A stretch of 64,000 nucleotides of DNA from Gaeumannomyces sp. JS-464 (Eukaryota > Ascomycota > Sordariomycetes > Magnaporthales > Magnaporthaceae): NCBI GenBank assembly GCA_002197995.1, contig NGZR01000002.1:4030001-4094000 (forward strand), written 5' to 3'. Under the pieces are notes generated by a model, which was not told the DNA's origin, made no database searches, and saw nothing but the letters and a program-made list of their open reading frames with translations. This document shows, piece after piece, positions 47,196 to 59,180 of this stretch; within the stretch, counting starts at the first letter, position 1; each line of letters begins with the position of its first letter. Position numbers and translations under genes: made by a program.

Positions 47196-49624
47196 TCACC
47201 TCGGCTTCTGTCGCCGGCTTGCTTTAGGTCCCCGTGCTGATGAGGAGGGTCTCCGGCTACTGAAATCCTCAACCTCCGATGGATCAGACTCCTCCTCACC
47301 GTCCTCGTCACTGCCATCTCCGTCTTCACCATACTCCACCGACTCGTCTCCGCTGTCGTCCTCACTGGAGACGTCCAGCTTTATTATGTCCTCAGCAGCA
47401 GCAACATCTTGAGACGTGACGTCATCCTCGGCATCTCCAATTTCCGAATCGGAATCGGAGCCCGCATCAGGCTCACCGCCACTGCCGAAGCCCTCAAACT
47501 CCTCTTCAGACTCAGCCTCATCATCGCCGCCAGGGATAGGTGAGGGCGCACCCATGGAAGTGTCCGCAACGCTTTCAGCGTCGTCTCTCTTCCGTTTCCT
47601 TGGCATTTCACCAAGCCTGCCTTCGCGGCCCTCGATGCCGTCTGCACCATCTCCTTCCAGGGGCGGTGGTGGAGTGAACCACGGAATTTTGCCCCTCAAG
47701 AAGTCGTTTAATACCATGCGGGCGACACCGTCAACGTCTGGCTCGCCTGCTTTCAACAACCGGCCGCCCTTGCGAGCCAACAGTTCGAGGAAGTGAATAT
47801 GATCCTTCCACCCCTGAAGCTCATACGTCCGTTCCATGTGCCGTTGCTTGGTCTTGGCCAGCACTGCAGGGATGTACTGCTCAGGGTTCTCCACCTTCTC
47901 CGTCCTCACCGCGCCCCGCAGAAGAAGGTCTTCAGGCGAGGCGTCATTGCTTGGTGGAACAATACCCGGACAGTCGATGAGGTACATCCGTTTTGTGAGC
48001 GTGATGTATTGCCACACCTTGGTCTCTCCAGGGATAGGTGCTACTGTGGCCACCTTCTTGCCCCGGAGAGCGTTGATAAGACTGCTCTTTCCTGTGTTGG
48101 GATAGCCGATGATCCCGACGGAGACCTGTTTCCTGTTGGAAAGCAATCCTGAGAATTGCCTGAGAAGGCCCAGGAGCGAGCCCTTGCCAAAGGGGTTGGT
48201 AATGGAGCTCCTAAACGCAGCCGTTGGTACTCCTTTGAGAGCACGCGAATCCATGAGGCCTTGTGTTTCCAGAGACGTTAGCGCGGTCTCTAAACCGACA
48301 GACCAAAAGGAGAGTGTGTACAAAAGCGTGAGAATGGGTGTTGTGGGTGTGTATGATTCATTACTAAGAAATTCCGCAACCAAAAGACCCTGAAACGGAC
48401 CTCGCAGATTTCAACTCAAAATAAACCAAGACCGAGTCTCATGACGGGTCACCAAGACGGGACTGTCAACTCCTGATCCGAAAACCAGGAGCTGGCGAGA
48501 CCGGAATTTGATTTTCCCAATGTGTAACGGAACAACCCCATTGTGCAAGTGAATGCAGAAGGCGTACCTGACTAGAACATTGGGGGTATATGGGCAGAGG
48601 GTGGGGAAGGGAAAAAGGGAGCGAGGGGCATCGGGAGGCACGGTGCGAGGACTCACCACGACAGAGGTTGGAAGTAGGTCCACCTTGTTCAGCACCATGA
48701 TCAGCTTGACGTGCGGCTTCTCTTCCTTCAGGTACTTCTCGACAGCCCGACACCTCGTTCCGAGTGGGTCTCTGGCGTCCAGCACGTGGATGATGACGTC
48801 GGAGCTGTCGATTGTGCGGTAGAGCTCGTTCCAGATGCGCTTCGACTGGCCCTTGGTGAAGACGGCCTCTTTGGCAACGGAAACGCCGTGATCGTCCTCG
48901 TCGTCTTGCGCAGAGCCGGAAGCGCCGCTCAGCAGCTTAATCTGCTCCTGCCTCTCCTTGTATGTGTCCAGACTCTTGTCCGTGTCGCCGGCCAGGTCCG
49001 CGATGGAGCTGACAGAGAGCTTCACCCTCTTCCTTTGAGCCTTGGGCCCGAACGTGGTGGAGAAAGGCGAGGTCTCCAGGGTCATCTTGGCCTGATGCTT
49101 TTTGAGCCCATTGGTTTCGGAGCCATCCCTGATCAAGGACATGGGCAGTTTGTTTGTCTGCGCGAAGCTTGGTCAGACGGGCAGCTCAGCGGGAGCCATC
49201 ATACAGCGAGGGGCAAGGCGCGCACCTTCAAAAGAACCTGGTAAGGGTCCTTCTCTGTTTCCGCCACAGCCTCCCTAAAGGCAGTTAGGGTGTCCTGACT
49301 GATGACGCGGGTGTTGGTGAACCATTTCCGGTTCGGCTCGATGACGGCAGTCGGGACGTCTCTGCTCTGGTACGAAGCGGCCTGGGTGATCTTGCCCTCG
49401 GCATTGCGTTGTGGTCTTCCATCTTTTAGGATGTTGACCTGCTTCACCTTCTTGGCGTTACGGTAAAAGTTCTCGCCCTTGACCCTGACATTGGACATTC
49501 CATCGCCAACCTTGCCCTGCCGGACTCGGCGAGTCGCCTCCTGGATGATACAGATGACATTAGTATGCAGCTTTCTCACTTCGGCAACGTGCCAGAAGAA
49601 CCTTACCTTCTTTCCAGTCCCCAT
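47196..49624 (-). CDS. NOG2: Nucleolar/pre-60S GTPase Nog2 (Nug2, GNL2) (one frame break)
   Basis: Exons: 49624-49607, 49540-49226, 49157-48657 and 48259-47196, phases matching. It gives 632 residues after adding one base. The first exon is 18 bases (MGTGKK). The N-terminus has VRQGKVGDGMSNVRVKGENF and QSRDVPTAVIEPNRKWFTNT, hallmarks of Nog2. The GTPase domain is circularly permuted: G4 NKVDLLP comes before G1 GYPNTGKSSL and G3 DCPGI. The acidic C-terminus (many D/E-S steps from about residue 480) ends in a basic tail. Nog2 binds late pre-60S particles at the site later used by the export factor Nmd3 and so gates nuclear export of 60S. The break is a missing C near 48227 (SKEYP expected). The third intron is 397 bases, with an AAG acceptor and a GCTAAC branch-like site. 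Divergent from PET123. Confidence 0.94.
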
Positions 49625-50112
49625 TGCTCCCAATACTAGGTGAAAGCGCGTATGGGGAAGAACGGAGGAAGAGAGAGACTGCGTCGGGGGTTTCAACTGA
49701 AGAAGAGAAAGCCCAGACCGGGATTGGGAACCTCGGCGGGCGCGCTTCAAGAGGTCGGCCAAACTTTTTTTTTCTGACAGACCCCACTACGAGCACCTTG
49801 TCTCCACTGCCTCTCACCGCCCGCATCCCCCAGCCGTGTCGCTCCACCATAGCCAATCAGGTTGCAGATCGCCGAGTCGCCGTGCCTCACTTTGGAAATG
49901 CCCGCAGACAGAATTTCAAGCACGGATGGGACAGCTTCGATTTCAGCCCCAAGGCAATCAACCGCCGCGCCCATTGGAAGCGCCGACCTCGCTTTCTCCT
50001 CTCTACATAACGAGAGGGTGGTTCGGGGAGGAGCTCAATTCCTGCCGAGTTGGCGCCCCGAGGGGACTTGACCCCCCCAAAAACAGGCCCATTGTGGCCC
50101 CCCTCTCAGACT
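49625..50112. promoter_or_regulatory. Divergent promoter region NOG2/PET123
   Basis: 488 bases between start codons. No TATA box or gene seen. An A/T run lies at about 49765-49774. It links a cytosolic ribosome assembly factor with a mitochondrial ribosomal protein. Confidence 0.55.
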
Positions 50113-51147
50113 ATGCCACCACCACTACCCCTGGGCAGCCAAAGGCTGGCCCTCCGCCCGGCCTCAAAGCTCCTCGCTAGCTTGCCGTCACGGGCAACAA
50201 AGACATACTCAGTCACACACGCCAGCAGCACCAGCACCAGGCAATTCAGCACGACGCCGGCCCAATGCCGGGTCCGCATCCCGCCCGAATCCCCCAAGTT
50301 CATCACCGTGCCGGAGGTGGTGCAGCCGAACCGCGAGCCCAAGGCCCGCGTGCGGGGCCGCCTGCCCGTGCCCAGGCGGGTGTTTGACCTGCGCAAGCTC
50401 GCCGCCCCGGGCGCCAGGCCGCCGCGCGCCGCCGGCAGCCGCGGCAAGGAGCCCGCCGTGGACCCGCGCCTGGAGCCCGGCTACGTCGACCGCGCCATGC
50501 CGCGCTCCGAGGCCGAGCAGGCCGGGCGCCCGCCCCGCTCGCCGCTGGGCAAGTTCCGCCGCACCATGGCCGACAGCCGCCGCGCCGCCCTGGCCGAGGG
50601 GATCGGGGGGCTGTACCAGCGCCAGAGGCAGCGCGACATCCTCGCCAGGGCCTCCCTGAACGCCCGCCTCAGGGACCGCCTCGAGGCCGCCCGCGCCCCC
50701 GAGCGCGACGACGAGCGCCTGACCAGGCCCACGGTGCGCCGCGAGGTCCTATCGACCGCCGTCGACCTCGACCCGCAGCGGTTCCAGCGCGCCGCCAAGT
50801 CCGCCAAGCGCACCGCCGCCATCGCCGCCGCAAAGTCCGAGGCCCGCCGCGATGCGCTGCAGGAGCTCTACATCGCGGCCAAGAACTTCATCGTGTCAGA
50901 GGAGGAGCTCGAGCGCCACGTCGAGACCATGTTCCGCCCCACATACTTCTCCGACGCACACAAAAGCATCCAGACCACCAAGAACCTGTGGGATCTTGAT
51001 GGCTCACCTATCACGGTGACAGAGCTAATGAACCAGTTCGCCAGGGCGAGCAAGGATTCTACTTCTGGCACGAGCGAGTCTCGTGAGGCCGCTCGACAGA
51101 AGGCCGTGGCTGAACAGCTCACAGGTGGCAAGCTGTCGGCATCATGA
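50113..51147 (+). CDS. PET123: Mitochondrial small-subunit ribosomal protein mS26 (Pet123)
   Basis: A single exon of 344 residues, intact. The start at 50113 was chosen over 50050 because it opens a clean mitochondrial presequence rich in Arg, Ser and Leu with no acidic residues (SRATKTYSV, STSTRQFSTT). After it come the Pet123 features: SPKFITVPEVVQPNREPKAR, VRGRLPVPRRVFDLRK and a long Arg/Ala-rich helical region with SPLGKFRRTMADSRRAALAE, GIGGLYQRQRQRDIL and LQELYIAAKNFIVSEEELE. Near the C-terminus is MFRPTYFSDAHKSIQTTKNL. Pet123 is a fungal-specific small-subunit protein near the mRNA channel exit. In yeast its loss destroys mitochondrial translation. It is head-to-head with NOG2 and tail-to-tail with the ABC transporter gene. 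Confidence 0.88.
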   Translation: MPPPLPLGSQRLALRPASKLLASLPSRATKTYSVTHASSTSTRQFSTTPAQCRVRIPPESPKFITVPEVVQPNREPKARVRGRLPVPRRVFDLRKLAAPGARPPRAAGSRGKEPAVDPRLEPGYVDRAMPRSEAEQAGRPPRSPLGKFRRTMADSRRAALAEGIGGLYQRQRQRDILARASLNARLRDRLEAARAPERDDERLTRPTVRREVLSTAVDLDPQRFQRAAKSAKRTAAIAAAKSEARRDALQELYIAAKNFIVSEEELERHVETMFRPTYFSDAHKSIQTTKNLWDLDGSPITVTELMNQFARASKDSTSGTSESREAARQKAVAEQLTGGKLSAS

Positions 51148-51706
51148 AGACCACCTGGGGAGCACGTGGTACACCCCTGGTCTTTGCAGTGGACGGGCAG
51201 GCTTCTCGTTAATGTAAATCGCTGCGTCACAGATTCTGATCATTCTGCTGTCGCCATGTAACAAAAAAAAAAAAAAAAAAAAAAAAACATTCCGTAAAGT
51301 TATGCTTCAAAAGTTAGTTCGGATTCAAATTCCGATCTATGATATGCTGCACACGCCCCGAACTGATCTCCTGGTAAGGATGTCTTGAGGCGCTGTAATA
51401 TTGCGTTGCGAACTGTATCCTACGTAGATCTCCAGTAATGCGCGAGGTTAGAATACCAGAAATATTCCAAATATGTACGTTCCCATGCGATGAAATTAAC
51501 ATCTGTGGGTTGGTAATCTTCACAGTAAACTGTAGGTGCCTGTAGCAAGCACAATGACACATGAGAGGAACACTCAAAATACACGTGGTACAAAGGTAAC
51601 AAACAACAAAAGAAAATACATGAATAACCCAGGGTTCTTCTATCTTGGCTCAGTGTGCTGTTGAATTGTAATAAGACCAAACGATACTTGGCTAGTGCGG
51701 CATTAC
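51148..51706. other. Convergent intergenic region with an A run
   Basis: 3' flanks of PET123 and the ABC transporter gene. A homopolymer of about 27 A starts near 51260. No gene seen. Confidence 0.55.
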
Positions 51707-54700
51707 TCATCGCCTCTCGACGAGGAGGAAATGCATGGCAACATAAGCCAAAATGATGAAGATCACACCGAAAACACCCAGGTTGATAACGTCCGCCCAT
51801 AAAGCGCCGTTGTCGAAGCCGAAGGAGCTGAGGATGGCGGCTCCCGGCACAGTGATGTCAAGGCCGTATTTCTTGTCGATGAGAGTTAGGTGGCTGACTT
51901 CGTTGACGATGAGCGACTCGAACGCATAGTGAAATATCGAGAGCGACTGCAGCCACTTCGCGGCATCAGGGATGGCGTTCTGGTTCAGGAGAAGACCAGC
52001 AAACAGCAGACTGAAGAGCATGACAAGGCTGCCGAGCAAGTTCGCAACGCCGCCGTCTCTGCAAACGACGCCAATGAAGAGGCAGATGCCGGCCGAGGCG
52101 AAGTTGAAGAGAACCAGGACGAGGATAAAGGTGAAGTAGTGAGGCGCATCTGGAACCAGACCAGTCATGGGGTAGATGATGGAGCCCATGAGGATTGGGG
52201 GGATGATGCGGAGGGGCACAATGTCGAAGATGATCTTGGCGGCGAAGTAGGTCACGGGCGAGTAGTAACCGTTCGCCCTCTCCCTAACAAACAAGAGCCG
52301 TTCGGTAGAGAAGACACCCAGGCTGGTGAGCGTGCTGAACCCGAAGAGAGCCAGAACAAAGAAGAACAGACCGAGTCTGTTCTGGAAGCCAGGAATGTCG
52401 CTTGTCAGGCCATAGAATAGGAACCCAGATAGGACACCGAGCACGATCGCCATGGCGTAGTGCATCAGCATCAGCATCGGGTTGCGGTAGAGGTTCTTCC
52501 ACGTCCGCTGCGACAGGATGATGAACTGGCGGGCATAGCTGACGCGGGCGTACCCACGGCCCATGACGCCGACGTTGATGTTTGGCCCTTCCGGGGTGTA
52601 TCCCGATGGGTGCCGGCCATTTGCGCTCTCTGCGCCGGCGATAGCCTGCTGTATCTCATCGTGTGTGGTCCCGGCAATGTCTGACTGCACGAAAGAGCCG
52701 ACAAGGACGTCCAAATCCGTGCCGCCCATAGCCGCTGGTGGGAGGTCATGCAGGTCGTCCGCCGCGAGCGGCGAGGAAAGAGTCTGGGGGTTCTTATGGA
52801 GGCGGTAGGCGCCAATCTCCTCGCCGGCATCAGAGGACGCAGCAGTGTCGACAGTGTTCTTGCGCCTCGTGAAGAGCTCCCTCTCCTGGCGCGTCTTGAC
52901 CGAGTCCCGCCGCTTGCCTTTAGGTCTTGTTGATGACGACGCCTCGGCACCGCTGTCATCGTTGACACTGCCTCCAGAGATGCTGGCGATGGACTTGACG
53001 GCACGGGTGCTGCTGGGGCCAACACTGGCCGCATCTGCCGAGACGGATCCGTCGTCGAAGGAGGTGGTTGACCCAGCATGCATGGTCAGATCAACCAGAT
53101 AGTCAGCGATGTTGAAGCCTGGTGGGCAGGCGTAGCCGATCTGGTCAAAGTAGTCCTGGCATTGATGGAAGGGTCCAGAGTACACAGTCTTGCCCTGGGC
53201 GAGCAAGACAAGGCGGTCGAAGAGGGCGACGATGTTGGACCTGGGCTGGTGGATGGTGAAGATTACGGTGCGCTTGTACGTCTTGGCCAGGGTCACGAGA
53301 CATTCGATGACGTTATAGGCGTTGTAGGCGTCGAGGCCGCTGGTAGGTTCGTCAAGGAAGAGGATCGAGGGGCTCGTGACAAGCTCACAAGCGATACCAA
53401 CTCTCCTCTTTTCTCCGCCCGATATGCCGCGCCCCTTACCCTCCTCCGAGCCGATGAGCGAGTCGCGAATGTGGTAAATCCCCAGCTGCCTCTCGACCTC
53501 GTACACCCTTTGCTCCTTGGCCGAGCGGCTCATCTCACGCGGCAGCCGGAGGAGGGCGCTGTTCAGAATGGTCTCGTGCACGGTAAGGGTGGGCAACATG
53601 GTGTCCTCCTGGTCCACAAAGCCGATGACGTTCTTGTAGTCAGTATCGTCGACCTTCTCGCCGTTGACGTAGAAATCTCCGCCCACGAGGCCACGCTTGT
53701 TCTTGCGAGCGAGGATGTCCAGGAACGTAGTCTTTCCAGCACCGGAAGCACCCATAATGGCCATGATTTCACCGGGATGAGCCATGCCCTGGATGCCCGA
53801 AAGGATCTGCCTGCCGTTCAGACCGTACGACACGTTCTCGAAGTAGAGGGACGCGGGCTTATGGTCCGTCATGAGCTTGAGGGCCTCGTCGTCGGAATCA
53901 TCCAGATGAATGGGGCCGTGCCTGAACTGGCGGCGCGAGAGATACCAGATAACCAGGATCGCACCGGCAAGGAACAAGGAGCAGACGGCAATGACTCCGG
54001 CGATGAGCGGCGTGTTGATCTTTGGGACAGGGCGCTGGTAGCCGGGTACTTGGGTGTGGTACATGCACTCGCCTGACCGGCAGGAGAGCGTGATGGTCTT
54101 GTCGCCAAAAATAGAGCTGATCAGGTCGTTCATGGCAGCCTCGTCGAAATCACAGTTGTTGGTGCCGCCCAATTTCTGGAGGCATTTGAAGGTGGCCGGG
54201 CCTTTGATCTCCTGGTCAAGGAACTCTCCAATGTCCACCGACCCGGATTCACCGCAGAGGAAACGTCCGGGGATGCAACTGCACTTGATTTTGTCGCAGT
54301 CATAGGCGGTGTTGTTGCGCGCCTCGTCGAATTCGGCCGTCGACTTGCACTCTTCGAGGTTGCAGTAGAAGGACTCCTTCTGATCGATCCAGACTGCGCG
54401 CATCATGTTAGCAAGACTAGCTACGCTGCCACGGGATCTGGTGATGAAACATACACTGGAAGTCGCAAATGCCCGTGGATCGGTCGCAGTCGAAGGTGAC
54501 CTGGGGTTTGCGGCCACCCAGCATGTCGAGAATCGGTTTGTTGGTGACGTCGCACATCTGGTAGTTATGGTTGACGACGTTGCCCATCTGGTAGCAGACG
54601 CCGCCTTCGTTTTCCTCCATCAGTGCGTTGCAGGCCTTGTTCTCGGTACAGACGTTACAGTTGATGCCCGTCCACCCCTCATCGCAGGAGCAGCTGTCGC

Positions 54701-55170
54701 CGCTCCGCATAGGGCGGTCTTTGCCGCGCGCAAGGGAGCCGCAGACTATCCAAGAGACGCAAGCCGATTAATGCGATGTCCACACATGTATCCAGGCCCA
54801 TGAGCGATAGCGGAAGACTCACGAGGCTCCATGCAGTCCAGGCCACCGTAGCCTTCAGGACACCGACAGGTGCCATCGTACTCATTACATTGCCCATACT
54901 GGCCGCAAGTGTATGCCGGCAGGAGGCAGTTGAAGCTGTCGAGGAAAAGCAGGATATGTTAGCAGACATCTCGGTGGGTATTCTTGTGGGCGCGCCTTGT
55001 TAGAGGGGAGCGCACCATGGCGGGCAGTCCTTGGGCCGATCGTCCATCAGGGCAAGCTGCGCCCGCATCGTGTCGTACGAAGTGAAGTTGGCCGAGGCAG
55101 ATGCCAGCGACGCCAGCAACAATAGCGACGCTGCGCCCAGCGCAAGCGCCTGGAACTGTCTCGGCGGCAT
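51707..55170 (-). CDS. ADP1: ABC transporter of the ABCG type with EGF-like ectodomain, Adp1-like
   Basis: Exons: 55170-55016, 54935-54823, 54745-54455 and 54393-51707. All phases agree, there is no frame break, and it encodes 1081 residues. A signal peptide ([17 protein letters not shown]) is followed by a Cys-rich luminal or extracellular part with EGF-like repeats ([24 protein letters not shown]). A first membrane helix follows ([19 protein letters not shown]). The nucleotide-binding domain has Walker [10 protein letters not shown], signature [10 protein letters not shown] and Walker [11 protein letters not shown] with H-loop TIHQPRS. After a Ser-rich linker come six C-terminal membrane helices. 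The layout matches yeast Adp1 (1049 residues), whose substrate is unknown. The single ABC half suggests it dimerises. The ATG at 55170 is preferred because it places the signal peptide at the very start; an in-frame ATG at 55206 is possible. Confidence 0.93.
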
Positions 55171-56537
55171 CTTTGCGGATAGGTGCCGGCAGGCGCGACG
55201 GCTCAAGCTGTCGGGGTTGGTGGGCGCGTCAAGCCGTTGTTCCGTCGGAGTCTAGAGAAGACGTGTGGCGGGCCTCGGTCGGCGGGAATGATGTCGACCG
55301 TCTAGAGATACCCCCTAGGTAGGGGACCGTGCAGTGAACTCGAGCCAAAAAGCCCCAATCAGGAGCCGGCTTCGGGTGGCGCTAGCACTGGTTTCCAGGG
55401 CCGTCCGTGCGTGGTGGCTTTAGGCGGAGCACGGCGTCGCGAGGGAGAGAAGACGCGACTCGTCCTCGTCCTTATCGTCCAAAAGCGTTGAGCTCTTGGC
55501 CTGACGCTTTGTGAGACGGATGCTATGGCGGCGGATACCTCCAGGGCCCTCGAGCAGGATTGGGAGAAGAAGATAGGTCGCATCAGCCTGCCTACCTGCC
55601 CGCTGAGAGATTTCTTGCCAGATCGCCTGGAGGGGGAATGGCGGGACGTGGATGGATGGATGGATGGTGCACAATCAAACGAGCGAGCCGCGCCTGTGGT
55701 GCTTGAGCGAGTGGCAGTGCTCGGGCTGGTCTGCCACCCCGATCACCACAGCACCCAGCCTCGACCTTGCATTTCCCCAGCTCTTCCCTCCAAGTTGATG
55801 ACGGCCACGATGGGTCCCAGCAAGGATCAACCCCCACCCACTTCAACCGAGTAGGTACCTAACTGCAACCGTGCCTGGGCATCTCCAATCATCCGCGCCA
55901 GTAGAAAGAGCCTCGCCCCAAATGCCTGCAGCATCAGGCCAGGCATGCTGCTCTGCAGCAACTCAAACATGGCGTTTCGTTTCCGTGCCTCGGGACCTCC
56001 TTAGATACCTAGGTATTGTTAGGTACCTGATACCACCACAAGCTCTCCGGCCCTTCCATCCCACATGGCTGCCTTGCTCGTATGGAAGTCTCTTTCATCG
56101 CATCAGATAACCGTGAACATGGCTTCGGACTCTTCCGACAAGCCGCAGTCCGAGATGCATCTAGATTCGATGGGGGTAAAACGCTGCCTAAGGCTTCCAG
56201 TTCGGTACCAACACACTTACCATCTCCTAGTCCTGTTCATGTGGATACACATATGTTACTTCAAGATGAGAGGGGACCGATATGGGACGCAGGCAGATGC
56301 ATGTCAAGACCACCAACATTAGATAACTTTCTTGCCCCGCTAAAACAGGGCGCGCCGTTGCGGGGAGGGCCTCTTATGTCAAGTCACCTCGTCAGAGCTT
56401 TTGAAGACCACCATTTAAAACGTCCATAATCGTTGCTTTAGATATCGCGGTTCTCATTGAGCGCCTTGACAGAAATACGCATTGCACAGCCTCAACACAC
56501 CATACATCTCCCGCAATCAGTGCTAATTAGCTTCGCC
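55171..56537. promoter_or_regulatory. Divergent region between the ABC transporter and aminotransferase genes
   Basis: No gene seen. TAGGTACCTA elements are at about 55852-55861 and 56005-56030, two of them within 30 bases of each other. Confidence 0.5.
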
Positions 56538-57816
56538 ATGGTGCAAATCGAGCCATTCGCAGTCGAGCAATGGATGGACAAGTATGAGCTCACGCCGGGC
56601 GTTCTCAACATCGCAGAAACTTGCGCAGCATCCGTCTCGGTCCAGGATCTCGTCGAGCTCTCGTCGGAAAAGGACGCTGGATTGAACCCCCTCGTGGCGT
56701 CGTCATCCAGGAAGCTGACATACGGCGCGATTCGTGGCTCTGACACACTGCGCCGCAACGTCGCGTCTCTCTACGGCGCCGCGGACGGCGCGGACGAGCT
56801 GTCACACGAAAATGTTTTGGTGACAGCCGGGGCCATTTCTGCCAACTTTCTGCTCTTTTATACGCTGGTCGGGCAGGGGGACCATGTCATCTGTGTATAC
56901 CCTACCTACCAGCAGCTATACTCTGTCCCAGAGTCTCTCGGGGCCGAGGTATCGTTGTGGAGGCTGAAGGAGGCCAATGGCTATGTCCCCGACTTGCAGG
57001 AGCTGGACCATTTGGTCAAGGCCAACACCAAGGTCCGTTTCACTATGCCCTGCTGCAGGCTGTAGCGATGATATGGAAAAAGTGCATGCCTGTCTGATTA
57101 ACAGCCACAGCTGATCGTGATCAACAACCCCAACAACCCCAGCGGCGCACCGATCCCAAAATCCGTGCTTCACGGCATCATGGGAATCGCCAGGAAGCGC
57201 AACATATGGGTGCTTTCCGACGAGGTTTACCGGCCCCTCTTCCACAGTCTTGACGTAGACGAGGAGGCCCCGCCATCAGCCCTCTCTATGGGCTACGAGA
57301 GGACCATTGTGAGCGGGTCCATGTCGAAGGCCTATTCCCTGGCTGGTATCCGGATCGGATGGCTAGCTTCCAGGAACAGCGGCCTCATCGAGTCTCTGGC
57401 ATCTGCGCGCGACTACATGGTCATCAGCGTTTCGCAGTTGGATGACCGTGTCGCCAGCTTCGCTCTATCGCCAGCGGTCCGACCGGCTCTCATAAAGAGA
57501 AACCTTGAGCTGGCGCGGACGAATCTCTCTCTCCTTGAGGCTTTTGTGGACAAACACAACTCTGTCTGCTCCTGGGTGAAACCCCTCGCAGGGACAACAG
57601 CCTTTGTTCGCTTCAGCAAGGACGGCGAGCCGGTTGATGACGAGAAGCTTTGCATAGACGTGCTGCAAGAGACAAATGTCATGTTCGTCCCTGGATCGAC
57701 GTGTTTGGGAATGGCGAAGACTTCCGAGGCTTCTGCCGCGTTGGGTTGTATTCGAGACGAAGGTACTGGAGGCAGCACTGGGGAGGCTGGGAGACTACCT
57801 GAACAAGAGATTTTGA
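56538..57816 (+). CDS. PLP-dependent aminotransferase, class I/II (two frame breaks near the 3' end)
   Basis: Exons 56538-57032 and 57111-57816 (donor GTCCGT, acceptor CCACAG), phase 0, about 400 residues. Fold type I motifs: KLTYGAIRGSDTLRRNVASL, VLVTAGAISANFLLFYTLVG, the substrate/cofactor motif NNPNNPSG, IWVLSDEVYRP, and the Schiff-base lysine in SGSMSKAYSLAGIRIGW. Two bases are missing near the end: a G at about 57711 (GMGEDFRGFCRVG expected) and a T at about 57753, after which FETKVLEAALGRLGDYLNKRF and TGA at 57814 follow. Uncorrected, the frame runs on wrongly to 57869. The substrate cannot be named. Related enzymes include amino-acid aminotransferases and PLP enzymes of natural-product pathways, but no such cluster is seen here. 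The ATG at 56538 is chosen because the sequence upstream of it shows no conserved features. Confidence 0.85.
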
Positions 57817-59158
57817 AAAGACTGAGCCGAGGAAGTGTTGCTTTTCGCCAATGTTATAGAGGTACCTAGGTATTTGGATGTATAACAGTGCACATGTCCT
57901 CGATAGTGTGTCCAAGTGAAACTGCGAAACACCAGGGGCCAACAGGAGGGCGTCTCGAGCAATGCCTGCTCAGTCGGCTCTCGGTTGGAGATCATTGAAA
58001 TTGAATGCCGGTTGATCGAGCTGGGCAACTGGGCTTGCAACCCCAACCCTGACAGCTGGGATCAATCTTCAGGAGCCCGACACCAGCACCGCCAGGGGAT
58101 GGCGCAATGGACAGCTGCGGCAGCCCATGCCGTCGCACTGGTTCCCCGGGCCGCCGCAATGGAAGTGCGGGTTTCAATGCGCAGCAGAGTCAAACAGAGG
58201 TGTGCCGAAGATCCGGCTCGGTTTTTCGCTGATGGGTACAAGCGACCCATAATTTATATTTCGCGACTTGGCCTCGACTCAAACACGTCGACACTTTGCA
58301 GTCTGCAAACGCCAATCTCGTTCTGTATCGACCGCAACATGGCCCTGGTGGCAAGGCCTGTGTCCCCCAGCGGCGCGCCCGCGGCCAGAAATCAAACAGC
58401 CATGGACATGATGCCGCCGGAGTCGCTTCATCCCGTCTTGGAATCTACCCGCATCCGTGTCGTCGTCTCCCAGGCAGTGCCTCGCAGGGCGGCGAAGAGG
58501 CAGCGGTCGGCCAGGGGCGGGTTCCGGGTTGCCTGTGCCCAGCCTGTGCCTCCGAATGCTCCATGCTCCCCAGCCAAATAAGGGCGCCCATTTCCAATGG
58601 GCACGGCTTGGCTGCTTCCCCAGCGTCGCTTGGCGTCATTTTCATCCACAAGCGTCTTGGCTTTTCTTGGGCTTCCCATCCGCCTGTCCATCATATTCCG
58701 CCCAACTCCTCCAGATTGACCTGATCTTTCCTTTACCATGATTGAGCATTCTCGACTCTGTCCTCGCTCCGCCTCGCCCTTCGTTTCGAGCGAAAGAAGG
58801 CCCAGGCCCGCCATCCACCCATGTGTGCCGCCACGGTGCAGCCCAAGTGCCAGATTCGTCCGTAGCGCCCGCCAGAGTGTCCTTGACGGAGCCCCGGACC
58901 CCGACCCGAGCCTGTCAGGCCGCCCGCCCGCCCACAGTCCGTGGCGTGGAGACGTCATCACCTTGCTCGCCCACGCGCCTTCAACAAGACGCATAGCAAC
59001 ACGCACGGCAACCCGCGGCGCCGGGCGCCTGTGGGCAAACGCTTATTTGGACAGGAAAAGTAATCAATCGCGCAAAGACGAGCAAGGGCGGAAGCAATAG
59101 AGGGAAGAAAATCCCTACCAGCCAATAGCAAAAAGGGCGACGCAGTCGGCAGTGGAGG
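57817..59158. other. Intergenic region upstream of the aspartic protease
   Basis: A TAGGTACCTAGG-type element is at about 57861-57872. Frames of 60-220 codons on both strands (57916-58581, 58428-59006) overlap and have no domain. It is probably regulatory. Confidence 0.5.
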
Positions 59159-59180
59159 AAAAAAAAAAAAAAAAAAAAAA
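59159..59180 (+). promoter_or_regulatory. Run of 22 A directly abutting the protease start codon
   Basis: The A tract ends exactly where ATG begins, so the mRNA would have a poly(A) leader at -22 to -1. Tracts of this kind in yeast leaders can bind Pab1 and change translation. Exact length is uncertain because of homopolymer errors. Confidence 0.7.

Noticed and set aside
53078..54076. Plus-strand frame of 332 codons opposite the ABC transporter
   Set aside because: Antisense shadow of the nucleotide-binding domain exon.
59159..59180. Retroposon poly(A) tail as explanation for the A run
   Set aside because: The protease gene has introns and no target-site duplication is visible, so a processed copy is unlikely.
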